This document shows, in pieces, positions 11,101-22,700 of a stretch of 64,000 nucleotides of DNA. The number at the start of each line of letters is the position of its first letter. The first letter of the stretch is position 1. Both the position numbers and the translations under genes were made by a program. Origin of the DNA: Arthrobotrys musiformis (taxonomy: Eukaryota; Ascomycota; Orbiliomycetes; Orbiliales; Orbiliaceae). Location: assembly GCA_036971715.1 (NCBI GenBank), contig JAVHJL010000004.1:248001-312000 (forward strand), in the 5' to 3' direction. The notes under the pieces were generated by a model. That model was not told the DNA's origin. It did no database searches and saw nothing but the letters and a program-made list of their open reading frames with translations.

Positions 11101-13460
11101 TTTGCGAGCCAATACCCCTATGAGCTTCGGGATCGCCGAAATCGTCCTAAACTCATGACATGTGAGTTAGTATCACCTTAAAAGCTTCTTCTTTGTGGAA
11201 TATATCTTACTGATTTTTAAATTAAAAAAGAAAAGGTAGTTTGCTTCTATAATCTGAAGTAGTATTAATGTTGTATCTAGACACTAAATTGTGTTGGCTC
11301 GATGTTGAAATATTTCACAGAAATATTCTGTGAATAGGCTGGCTGATATTCTAACCAACCATGGAAGCAAACAATAAAACCTTGGAAGCGAAACCGAGGG
11401 ACTTCTGATCAATTGCTTGGATGCTCGTCTTCAATTTATAGCTAACATGTCTAACCTTGTTCTATTATATTTGCTTTCACGATATATAAATCGACTCCTG
11501 GCCCCAATATATTACAATTGGCGTTTGCAATCCGAGCGCACAGGACATGCATGATGCACGAAATTTCAGCATGCAAGATGTAATGGTCCATTCCGCACAC
11601 GCCGATAGCTTGGTATCCACACTAGTTCATCGACCGCTTCCTGTTGCAGATGAACGATATCGCGTTTTAACTCCGTTTAAGAGTTAGGCTATCATTCCAA
11701 TCAATGAGCATCGCCATGTCACCCGCTTTCGACCCTACCTAAAATAGGAAATGGCGTATTTAGCCTCAATCGAGATATTCCGTCTCACCTCCCACAAAAG
11801 GCCACGGAAAGATATCTGGGGGCACTCCTTGTTGTCTCTGAGCACGTGTACAGGCTAATTAAGCGAATAGAAAGGGCTGCACTAGATATTCAGATGTTGT
11901 TCCGAGATCAGAATTATAAAGAAGCTTATAAAAGTGGTGCATACGGCCATCAGGACCTCGTATCCGGGCCCTGCTGAGAGCTTCGCCTTGCATCGACCCG
12001 CCAGGTTAATTCATGCGAGCGGGCGATAATATTGATAACTAATATCCCTATGCGACAGGGGAAGCCCTGTGTAGGTCAATCTAGACTGTCCCTGGCTCTA
12101 GATCAGATGATCCTCCCATACACAGATGTATCTGCTCCCAATTTATTTATGGTATACGATTATGCACGGATAGCAGGACTATCAAAGCTTAAAGAATCGA
12201 CCCGCCGACAGCCGCCCTGTTATCTAGCAGGTTTTCGCCCGCAGGAATACTGCATTGCAGCTCAGCTCAGCTTCGCGAGCGGGGTTGTCTGAGATAAATA
12301 AATTAATTGCGCCGGGATTTCGGGCCTTTTGTAAGCAAGACGTAATGCCGACGAAGGGGCAAGTCACGTTCGCTTTCGATATGTCGTAACGATATATATA
12401 TATAGTAATTGATAAGTCCGCATAGTTGAATTTGATAGAATGTGATAATCGGACGGAAACCGATCGATAACCTCGGACCTCATTCGATTGCTAAAAATTT
12501 ACAAAGATTTCATCGGTGGGGCGCATCAGACCACGAGTACGAGGTCCCTCACGTGGGCCGCTGGTGGTGACTAGAAACCGGAGGCTCCTGCAGCTCTAAC
12601 ATCGATAGCCTGGCTTATCCTTTCCACCGATTCGTGTATATCGCCATAGAGTAAGAGCATTCTGTCATCCCCCGAAAGGAACAGATATGATTCCAGAGGG
12701 GGCGCCGACGTGCCGGCCCATCCTCTTACTCAAAATTTCGAAAACCCTCTTCCTGAGTGTGTAAAAAACTTCACCCTCTCCACATCCATTTTTCAACGGC
12801 AAAAATATTTTCATACAGGCCATATTGGAGCTTAAGGTGTTAAGTTTTGCTACACCGGATAGTTACTCCTTATCCAGCCCTAAATTGCTGCGTGAAGCCC
12901 CGCCGTTCCCCTTGTTGATAACTTACAATGTAAGACATCGCTAACTCGTTGGCTAATATAGCTAAGACGATAACTAGGGTACGTTTAGGCATCAAACACC
13001 CGCCGCCGTTTAGCCATAACCATGTTAAAACCTAGTTTCAAAACATTTTTGACTAATACATCCGTAATGAAAGTCCAGACTGCAGACTGAGCATGAGCTG
13101 TAGCTTGGTCGACTGTAGTCCCCAAGTGTTGGAAGTTTTCAGAATTTGCGTTGCCTCCTTTGGGGAGCTTTGCATGGTTACACACAGGTTGAGCCATGTT
13201 GCAGCGCCGGATTTGTTCATGAATTCAACGACAATTGCAATTGGAATTGCAGTTGAGACACCGCGCGCGATCAACAATAACGTCAGAGCCCAAAATGCTG
13301 TTCAATATACAGCGTGGCGACGGGCCCAGAGGTGGGTTGTAAACGTCTGCTTGCAGGACCTGTCAAAATGACATCGGCTCCAATCAAACCTCACCAGCTT
13401 CACTGCACTGCACCAGTACTGGCGGCATCATCACTATCGATTGGTTGGATTTTATTCACG
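11101..13460. other. Gene-poor intergenic region
   Basis: About 2.4 kb between divergent genes, mostly without long ORFs. It holds a perfect 9-bp inverted repeat (TTCACAGAA/TTCTGTGAA, 3-nt spacer, 11314-11334). A small minus-strand ORF at 12985-13197 (70 residues from an ATG, basic end AKRRRVFDA) could be a short gene, but nothing else supports it. Confidence 0.45.
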
Positions 13461-15141
13461 ATGGATCACGGAAAGCGGAATAGAAGCGTTAACATGGTAA
13501 TGCTTGAGATCCCCTCCGCCGTTGGGCCTACGTGAATCTCGGACCTCAAGCTAACACAACTACAATAGACACTGGTGGGTCTCGCGCTGAAAGAACAGAA
13601 GGATGGCCAGCCTTTCAGTTCTGCAGCTGCAGAGACACTGCAGAAGCACTTTCCCAGCATCCCACCCGATATCCTAGTAGAACGCGTGAAGTCACTTCAG
13701 AAAACAAGGGTATGCAGTCACTCTTTGTGCGGTCTAGGGGGGGCTAGTGTATGCCAATATTGGGGTATCTTTTGATCATTCTAACCCTTTTACAACATAG
13801 GACGAACTAGTCGTGAATAAATATGGCAATGTGATTACTATGAGACAAATACACACGGGCTGCTCCTCCAAGGCATCGAGTTCGTCCGACAGTGTAAGTG
13901 AGACGGTGGTTGCGGGGGAACTGCCTGAGGGCATCGATGGTGTGAGATCTTCGCCATCCAGATCTGGCCCACAGCGTCGAAATAGGAGCCACTTCCCATT
14001 GCACATACCAGACTTAGACAGTTTGGTGATAACAGATAGCGAGGACGATGAAAAAACTGTTATACATGATATCCATCCGGAAAGGTCGCCTACTCGGACC
14101 TTGAGGCCAGGAGTACGCTCTCAAGATAGCAATCCAGAGCCTCAGAAACCCGGAGATTTCGACTTCTCGTCTTCCATGGGGTCCCCGACAACAAAACAAA
14201 CACCAAAAGCGGCTGCTGGAGGCATATCAAAGACATCTCCGGCCAAGATGCCGGTTAATATAAAACCGGTAACGCCTACTCTCGGGGTGACGTATGCTAG
14301 TCCTGGGTCGCACCACAGGTCTACTCCGGAGCCTTCAGAATACTCCCCGATCAAGAAGATGCTGAATAACAGAGCCTCAAGACTCAGAGCGCAATCGAAT
14401 CTCCAGAAGATTTCAGGTTTCGAGTCTCCGAAGCATGGCCGTCTCAATTTTGAGAAGCATTCTCCCGCGAAAGGCCTGTCACCACCGCTATTTCGCACTA
14501 ACGCCGCCTTAGACGCTGAAAATTCCTTTGCGGCAATCGACAAATTTTATCGAAGAAGTCCTCGTCGTCTCAAGGATAAGAAACAAGAATACGAGAATAA
14601 AAAAGATAACAGTCCGACTACGCCAGATAGCTTTCCCATCAAGATTACTAAGCCACCACTGAGACGGTATTTCACAAATGAGTCTGGAGATCTCGTCACA
14701 GGCCCATCTTCATTAGTCTTTCAGATGGACGAGGATATGCACTTCCAGGAGAACCTTGCCCGTTGCGTAGAAGGCCAGGCAAACAATTCCGATAGTGTTA
14801 ACGGAGATATCCAAATTAATGTACAAGGCGACACAGTTACAACCTCCACAGCCCCACAGATCCTTTCCGAGATTTCTGAATCGTACAGAAACAAATCTCC
14901 GACTCCTTCTAAGCCGTTCATGTGCCAGGCCGGTCCGACAAATCCAATGAAGTCAAATATCCGAAAAATATCTTTACAAGGCATCAAGAACGATGAGCAG
15001 TTAGACACGGACATAGAATTGATCAAATCTGAAATCCCCTCGGAACCGAGTGTTTTAAATGTTAAAGTCGGTTCTCGGGGGCTCATTATGAATATATTTT
15101 GCGCTGGTGACCTTGTAATGGGGGACGCTACCTTCAATTGA
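13461..15141 (+). CDS. Ser/Pro-rich basic protein with possible N-terminal helical (Myb/SANT-like) module
   Basis: I assemble join(13461..13496, 13569..13709, 13801..15141), 505 residues, all junctions in phase 0 (donors GTAATG and GTATGC; acceptors ACAATAG and ACATAG). Exon 2 encodes a compact helical stretch (ETLQKHFPSIPPDILVERVK, then SLQKTR). Its arrangement recalls Myb/SANT-like DNA-binding folds, but the tryptophans are missing and the match is weak. The remainder is disordered, basic and rich in SP/TP sites (SPSR, SPTR, SPAK, SPIKK, SPKH, SPRR, TPDS, TPSK), suggesting a phosphorylated nuclear or chromatin protein. The C-terminus turns hydrophobic (GLIMNIFCAGDLVMGDATF). No family is recognised with confidence. 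The 36-nt first exon is the least certain part. Confidence 0.65.
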
Positions 15142-16943
15142 ACATCAAGGCAACTGGCAGGGCTCTCTTCTTGTGCAATATTTTATATACCAGTACCAAC
15201 TTGGGCGAGAAATAAAATACTCGCAGCATGTACCTATAGGTAGCAATAAAACAGTTGATTTTGTGAGATCCTATTCCACGATATAGGCTTAAGAACCGAT
15301 ATCATTGTTTGCAAAACGCTTAGTGTTAATTCATATCTCGTCTTATATTATACTTCCAAAAATTAACATTGATCCGCAGAGTTCGATAAGGATATACTAC
15401 TGTAGCTAGGAATACGTTCCTCTCTAACACCGTCTTGTCTCTAGCCTAATGCATTCAGATTTCATACATGGCTAGTCTCGGGTGGACAGGGAGCGAGGCT
15501 GGACATGGAGCGGTTGGTGTGGCAGCTCTGTGTTGCGTGTCTTTTTTGGCAGCAGTGGCTCAACGATAATTATAGTATGGCATCAGAGAATGGCACCAGT
15601 CTCGAGATCTCAGTCCAACGTTACCCTCGCGTTTCTACAACCGGCTAAGGTCATCGATATCCCAGGTTTCGATGATAAGCGATGTCGAAATACTGTTTCC
15701 AGATCCAAAAATAGGTGTTTATTCGTCACCCTCACCATTCAATTGCTCGATGGAGAGGTCGCTGAATCGAGCCCCGATCGCTTACTGGTCGTGCCTCATG
15801 CATCCAAGCCCTGTCTGAGGTAAGCGTCAACTGCATATCTACTTCTAGAAGGTATGCATCCAATCCCGCTCGGAGAGATCTTATCGTTAGTTCAAAAGAA
15901 TATACTAAAGTTCGTGTCACCGTCGATGTTAGGATACCCTTGCGGTGTAAGCCCATCCGATCAATGCAAAGCACAATTCGACCAACTATTTGACATGGTG
16001 GATGTGTAGCAATCGAAAGGGGCAAACTTCTAGAAGGGTTCTAGAAACAATTAAGCGAATATAGCACCGCCTCGTTGACAGGTGCGACATGGCTATCGTC
16101 ATGCAAGAGAAGATTGGAGCAGATATCGTTCACCAGGGTTCAAGGATGCAAAAGTTTGGCTCAGTTAGCCCTGGAAGTCTGTGAAATAATCACTGGGATG
16201 CGTATGCATATTGATACCCTTGACACAAGCAGGACTGTCCATCTCGACGCGGCCATGGCCATGGGGAGCGCCGCATGTTGCTTTGCTGCTTCAGTTTGGC
16301 AATCAATCAGTCGGCAGGGGGTTCCTCCCTGGATACCTTCTGGAAAACTTCGGGAGCAGGGCAATTATATTCTTTCTAGACCGATTTGAGACACAAGGAG
16401 CTCGATATCGGTATTTATGCCGATTGACATTGATGCATACCCCAATTTCCGCGATGAAATAGTCAAGAAATTCAGACCAGGGGCACCGTCCGAAAAGGCG
16501 AGTCTGCATGTAGCTGTGGTAGCGGACGGCTAAGTAAGGACGAGTAATCCTAACCAACTCTTCTTACCTCACCGCGAAAGGGGGCAAGTTTTCCCTTTCT
16601 CTTGATATTGCGCTACGTGGAGCTGCATGCAGGTCCATATAGTGGAGACTGTTCGATGTTCAGCTCTGCCATTTCAGGCAATTGCGTTGAGAAATGTTGG
16701 ATTTGGGCCCCTGCTTCGCGTTTCAAAATCGGTACCTGTGGCTGGCGGGAGAAGTCTTCTAGAAAACTACTGGAATCGTTCAGATCTGGCGCTGAACCCT
16801 TCGCCTGGGGGTTAAGATCTTCTAGGAACTTCACGGAGAGTGTTTCCAGTCAATGCAGGATTTTTATGGTGCTGAATCTCGTTCTTTCTATAGGAATTTA
16901 GCGACACCGCGAGATAGCAACATCTAGGTTCAGCTAGGTCCAG

Positions 16944-17285
16944 TTGGGGCCCTCGCTTGTTTTTGGCCGACTCATTCCTCCTCGCAGTATCTTCTTAAGC
17001 TTCGTGACGGAACTGTTGAAAATATCGCCATGGAAAGGATTTATCATTCCCGGCGCTGGATCAGATGATAATGATGTTGCATTTCGAAGTGAGGAAGTGC
17101 AGAAAAGTAGTGGAGATTCGGAGGTGTCGCGCGAGGTATGTAATTACAGAGTATACGAATCCTGTTTTTCGCCGCGAGAGCCGAAAGACCAAACCAAACT
17201 AAACTTTCAGTATGTTTGCCCCCAAATTTCCTTAGGTCACGATACAAAACGGTCGTCTACCAGATACCTTCCGCATCGAGCATAG
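16944..17285 (+). other. Candidate short spliced coding fragment
   Basis: An open frame ends EVSRE at a consensus donor (GAG|GTATGT, 17136). Some 75 bases later comes a branch-like CTAAAC and a TTTCAG acceptor (to 17210), after which the same frame continues YVCPQISLGHDTKRSS to a TAG at 17283-17285. The intron-like segment is a multiple of three without stops, so the frame is open either way. No start exon or homology is evident. It may be the end of an unrecognised gene or chance. Confidence 0.25.
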
Positions 17286-17398
17286 CAAAAGGTGGAACGA
17301 TCTCTGCTTGGACTAAGTCGCAGCTACTTCATTAACGATCAACATGGGACAGGGCCTCCGTCTTTCGACCGTACATTGAGATTCTAGAAACTAAGGGT

Positions 17399-17760
17399 TT
17401 AGGTGAAAAGAATGAGAATATTAACTTTGCTCTGTCGGTTTGAATGTTTTGCATTGACGATCGATTCATCGGAGCCCAGTCTTTCAACGGATCCAATGAT
17501 GTCGTCGAGTCCATCGTTCTGCCAGCGAGTTCGAATATAGAACTTGGTCCAATTGCGACCCGCTCTGCAAGAGAATTGGGCTGGCTGGGGAACTGCCGCA
17601 TCGAAGCTGGCCGCGATCCAGAAGATAGGGGTCCCACTCAGCAGGGCGATGAAACTACCTACAAGCACTGGGGTGGGGCGACAAACGAATCGGTTCGGGA
17701 TCCATGGATCCACACAATCGACAACTGTTACTAGGATTTCCTATAACATTACGAAAGACT
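17399..17760 (-). other. Coding-like stretch, possible gene remnant
   Basis: On the minus strand a frame follows an acceptor-like GTTATAG and reads VTVVDCVDPWIPNRFVCRPT, then a hydrophobic segment (VLVGSFIALLSG). An overlapping minus frame (MRQFPSQPNSLAERVAIGPS) is also open. Two plausible frames in one place without a start codon would fit a decayed gene, or an exon I cannot connect. No family is recognised. Confidence 0.2.
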
Positions 17761-18474
17761 AACAAACTAGTTCATTGCTCCAAGTGAAATGAACTCGACC
17801 AAATATATTTTTGGCCCCATGTTGTGGGCCATTGAGCTAACGAGGGGAAGGGGCGCCGGTTGTTCCTTTTTCCCGTCGAAATTTTATCTACGGCAAGTTT
17901 TGCCATAAGGTTTTGCAGGGCTTTGTGGGGAGCTTCGGTGTTCTGGATCATTTGAGTGTGGCCGCACCACACACTCAACACCATCTGCCCCAGGTCAACC
18001 TCAAACATTGGTCTCCCGACTTCCTGGCTGCAGCCCCGGATGCATCTGCACGACACGCACAATCACCAACCGAAATGTGTGCCATGGGGCTTCCTACTAT
18101 ACTATGCTCTTACGTTGAATCAAATGCAATACTTAAAATTGCACCCTTGATCGTTGCAGAGCCCCCCCAAGGACGTCTCCTGATACAAAGCAAAGGATGG
18201 ATGGACGCAAAAAGAAACTTCAAAAAAAAAAAAAAAAGAGCATAACAAGAAATAAGCACCACAAACATCAATCTCGTTAAGCCTTGTCTGCATATCAGTC
18301 TATACTCAAGCAAGTTATACCCAACAGCTTGTATTCGTTACATACCAGCAACTTGTTTGGGCTTCACCGGAATCCGCCAGACTCTCAATAACCCTGCAGC
18401 TTCCAAGCAGGGCTTTGGTCCGCGATGGCCACAAGTCTGAGCATCAATACCTTCTTACGTATATAGAGCCTACG

Positions 18475-19700
18475 ATGTTCCTCAGGGACTTCCAAAAAAA
18501 ACCTGCTCACCACTCACTAAACAGTAGAAACATTGTCGAACTTTGTATCAACCAAGTAAAGTTTTCCCAAAGCACGGACCAACCTCGTCAACATTTAGCA
18601 CAAAGAGCGGATAGCCTTGAGAAGAAAGTGCCCGACTTGCCTCTACAAAAGCAACCGACGCTCCCACCAACCTTTTTTTTTCTCCTCTTTCCATTCTTGA
18701 TACTCAGGTTCCTAAAACTACCTACAACCTGGATCCTATATACCCCGCTTCCGCCGCTTCCTTCTATCCAACCGACTATTCTGAGGTCGTCTACGCAGAC
18801 TCTCCAGAAGAGGATCTATCTTTAGCTATGCCAGTTATTCCTTTCTTTCCAAATTTTCCCAGGTTCGTGAATACCGGTGGCCGCCGTCGAAGACGCCGTG
18901 ATTATAAAGCTTCATATAATAATTTCCATCCGACCAACAGCGACGGCCTTGAGCTACTGGGTAGCACATGCCAAACTCAACTACCTTCTCTCACACCCTT
19001 GGGTACTGGGCAGTACATCCCTCAGCACTATGCTCAGCTCCCTCACACCCCTCAGACTCAGTATGCTCCATCTCAGTATGCTCCGTCTCCATACGCACAA
19101 AGCCAACCGGCTTCACCTTTTGCCGCTGTCCAGCAAAGGCCGATGTCCGCCCCTCAGCCAGGACATGATGCCTACAACATGCTTCCTTCACTTCAGCAAC
19201 CAAGCCTAGTGGCAAATTCAGGCTACCAGCTGCCTAACCAGCCGGCAATCACTTCGCCGGGTTTATATATGCCAATTTCGACTTCGTCGATGTACCAACC
19301 ATCTTTGGTAACTCCTATTGTCCCTTCATCGACAACTAGCAACTATCCCACCTCAGGCCATGGTCACAGCCATTCGCTATCCTTGACCTCTACCCCAACT
19401 ATCTACGATCAAAAGAGCAGCAATCCACGGACCCTACCGCAACCTCTTAGTGCTGGTCGTGTTCTTTCGACCCTTGGTGCTATCCCACCATCCGGTCTCT
19501 CTCTTTTCGGTCTTACCCCCGAGCAGCAAGCATTTTTCCAGCAGAGAAGGCTCCCACCACCGCCTCCACCACAGCCCAGAGTCTATAGCTTCGAGAACTC
19601 CACACAGACGACTATTGCTGAAACTCTAGCCCTAAACAAGGAGAAGAGGGCAAATTCTCCTCGCTCCGGCCGCTCCGTTTCTCCTACATCCGTTGCCTAA
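18475..19700 (+). CDS. Pro/Gln/Ser-rich low-complexity protein
   Basis: The frame from the ATG at 18828 gives 290 residues. It begins with a basic RRRRRRDYK run and continues as a Gln/Pro/Tyr/Ser-rich disordered region (QYAPSQYAPSPYAQSQPASP), a polyproline stretch (LPPPPPPQP, residues about 244-252) and an SP-rich end. The same frame is clearly coding further upstream (TYNLDPIYPASAASFYPTDY) as far as a strong acceptor, a long T/C tract then ACTCAG at 18707. A GTAAAG donor at 18556 in matching phase would join it to an ATG at 18475: join(18475..18555, 18708..19700), 357 residues. The frame extension is well supported; the first exon is a guess. No family recognised. It could be a nuclear or RNA-associated disordered protein. 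Confidence 0.55.
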
Positions 19701-22700
19701 GTTGGTTGAGTCAACAGCCAGGCTTCCACGAATTTCCTTTCGTTTTCTTTTCACCTCTTAGACTACTTTTCGATAATTACTTTTTACTATCTTGGGGCCG
19801 GATATTTGGCGTTCTATTCCCAGACAGATAGACGGCAACCTTCGTCTTTTGTGAATAAAATTCTTTCCTTGTTGCTCATTGTACATAATCATCTGGCGGC
19901 GCAGTTACTAGTTTCGGCGTTCATATTTCTCTTTGTCTTTCATCTTTCAATTCCTGTTCATTTGACGCTTTTTATTCCTCATTAGAAACGGTACACACAC
20001 GTGGGAGTTCCTGTTTTTTCCTTGCTCTCCATATTGTTGATTATCCTTTCCTGTTTTCAACTTTTTTCCCTTTTCTACTTTACGACAAAAACCAAAGCAT
20101 AAGGCATAAAGCACATGACTCTACGATCCCAAATAAAAGGGGCAGTACAAAAGTGGAAGTTTCTGTATGCAGAAGAAAAATATCAATAACCAATGATCAT
20201 ATCATTCCAAATTAGCACTCTTGAATCTTGAAACGGCCTATAGAACCTGGTGATCTCCTCGCGTGTTCCCATATGCATATGACTGGCTGGCTTCTTTCTC
20301 AACTAAACCCTTTCTCGAGTTCTTTGATGATTCAGAAGTACCTCCGCATTTCATGATATCACGCGTACGTATACATAAACATAGCTCAACAAAAAAACGC
20401 TGGAGCAAAGCAAAAAACTCTAAAGTCCAAATTTTTTCTGTCTTGACCTTATAAACTGAGCGTGTAAAGTTCACAGAGAGGCACAAATCCCGCCATATGT
20501 TTCCCGATAAACAGAGTTTCATGTGGCTAGTGACCCTTCGGTCTACAGGCAACGTATAGAAACTTCCAGCAAGCCCGCCGGTCAGCCTCCTTCACCAGCC
20601 ACTACACGGATTGTAAAAATGCTCTTGCGGTGATTTATTTTTTTTTAAAGTGAAACAATCTCATTCTATTCGCTCAATTTTGTTCAGGATATTGCGGAGA
20701 AGTATTCGGATAGAAAGAGAAAAAAACTTTGATCATGTCTCTGCTGGTTTTCTTTCAACGACCGCCGGAATTTCCCATGATCAGTAGTTTAAAGTTTAAG
20801 GGTTCGCAAGAAAAAAAATATAGTAGAAAGAACGTCCACAACTGCCGGTGGTAAGCGGCAAGGCAGAAGTGCTATTTTGGAGATTCCCTGAGAGGAATCT
20901 TTGTGTAAGAGCTGTAAGAAATCTTCCGGTGTAGGCGCCGTCCGTGTTGGAGGGGGTTAAGGTCGGCGGTTCTAGAGAAATTTGGGGGTATCGAAACTTG
21001 ATGGGTGGCCAACTTGTTCTACAAGGGGATCCCAAAAGTATAGATCATAGTAACTCGGAATCCCATAATCTACGAACCCAAACTAGCAGCTAACAGGTTT
21101 CGACGACGACTTCTAAGCCTTTTCGAACGAGGAAAGAATTGGCGGCCTGATGAAACTGCAGGGAACCCGTCTCCTACTGCAATATCATAACTTTTTCATG
21201 ACAACCCCCCCAAAGCCCCACATAATGCAGACGGAACAAAAGCTCACATGTTAATAGCAAATTCTTAATATATCTTCAAAGAGTTGCGTATACCTTCTAT
21301 ATATCGTCAATATACACGGAAGGCCGGAAATATACCTTGTTGTACAAAAGACCCACCCAAAGGTCAACGGCTCGATGAACTTTCCATATTTTAACGTTTC
21401 AGAAAAACATGTATGCATGTACACTCGCTACCGGTGGGTCCACAACATGATGTTGTGAGGTTTTAAGCGCTTTTAGGAAGCTGGTAAAGTATCACATCCT
21501 TCTAGCGTAGGTACTTGGTAGGCTTCTCTTGCAGTTAACTAGTTCGTGCTTGGCCTTTAAAGGTTTGGGGAGAAAAAATGGGGTTTCTGGGTTTATTGCA
21601 AGTTCTCAAGTCTAGGAGCTTGGGTATCAGGTGGGGCTCAGGAAAAGGTGGCTAGTTAGGTTATTCGGCACGAAAACAGTATGCATACGTACATGAGTTT
21701 GTTGAGAATACGAAAGGAAGCAGGAAGTATATGTTACCAATTACAAGTTAACCCTCCCCGATGTTTCATGATCTCGAAGAAATTCCAAGGAAAACCCTGT
21801 TGGAAAATGCAGTATGCCGTGTCTGTGAAATAACAAGATGCATGATGCATCTAATGAATCTGCCGGAAATAGAGATTGTTGGAGAACATTGCATATTGCA
21901 CTACTTTATCATCTAGATGTCATGATCATTTGATTTAATCAGCGCTATCTGAGGCTGGAACATCGGCTGCAAGTTAGTCTTCGCTCAGCCATTTAACAAC
22001 TTGTCATGTCGATGCCACCCACGGCTGTTTCATGTATCAAAAGGTCCTGCTTTACATTTATCAGGGTGATAGTCATGAGGTCTAGTCGTCACCAGTACCG
22101 ATAAACGGCCCAACTAATTCCTTTGGCCGTTGTGCGGATTGGCGCTATGATTCGACGGAACAGAAAATGGAGGGGGTAATACGAAGAAAACACAGCGGCA
22201 CTATTGGCCACCTCGACGAATGGTACATTTGCCAGGAATAACTCTCTATCCCGCAACTAGATGGACAAAAGTGGGGATGTTATAGCCGGTTGGCCATTAG
22301 CAGGGATTATCTACCTCGTTGATTAGACTAACGCTTAGCCTAGAACCCTCAGAACCGAGATATCATACCAAGCTAGAGAGTAGCTATCGAATTGACAGGC
22401 TGGAGGCTGTGGCTCGACCTTCCGCGACCTTTATCTTTTAAGTATTCCCGGGGTCCGTGTAGACAACCAGAACAGTTCCAGACTTGTTCCAAGGCAGGCA
22501 CCCAACTTCACATGTATATACTCATGTATGTACGTACTCCAACATCCGGAGAATACGTATGACTAGCCCAGAATACTGTACTATCCCTGACGCCTGCTAA
22601 CGCTTGCCCATTATTTTAAGAGAAGAATGTAAACAACGATCACGCCTTTTCCGTGCGATCGACCCCCCGCACCGACATATATATCAAATCACCGACGTTG

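Larger units (their letters stand above)
15142..18474. other. Intergenic region with unresolved coding-like fragments
   Basis: About 3.3 kb. The first kilobase shows nothing. At 16944-17285 (+) a frame crosses a well-formed intron signature, and at 17399-17760 (-) there is a coding-like stretch; both are listed separately. A minus-strand ORF at 17772-18062 and others at 15482-16530 have no recognisable content. A poly(A) run of 15 stands near 18222-18236. Confidence 0.4.
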
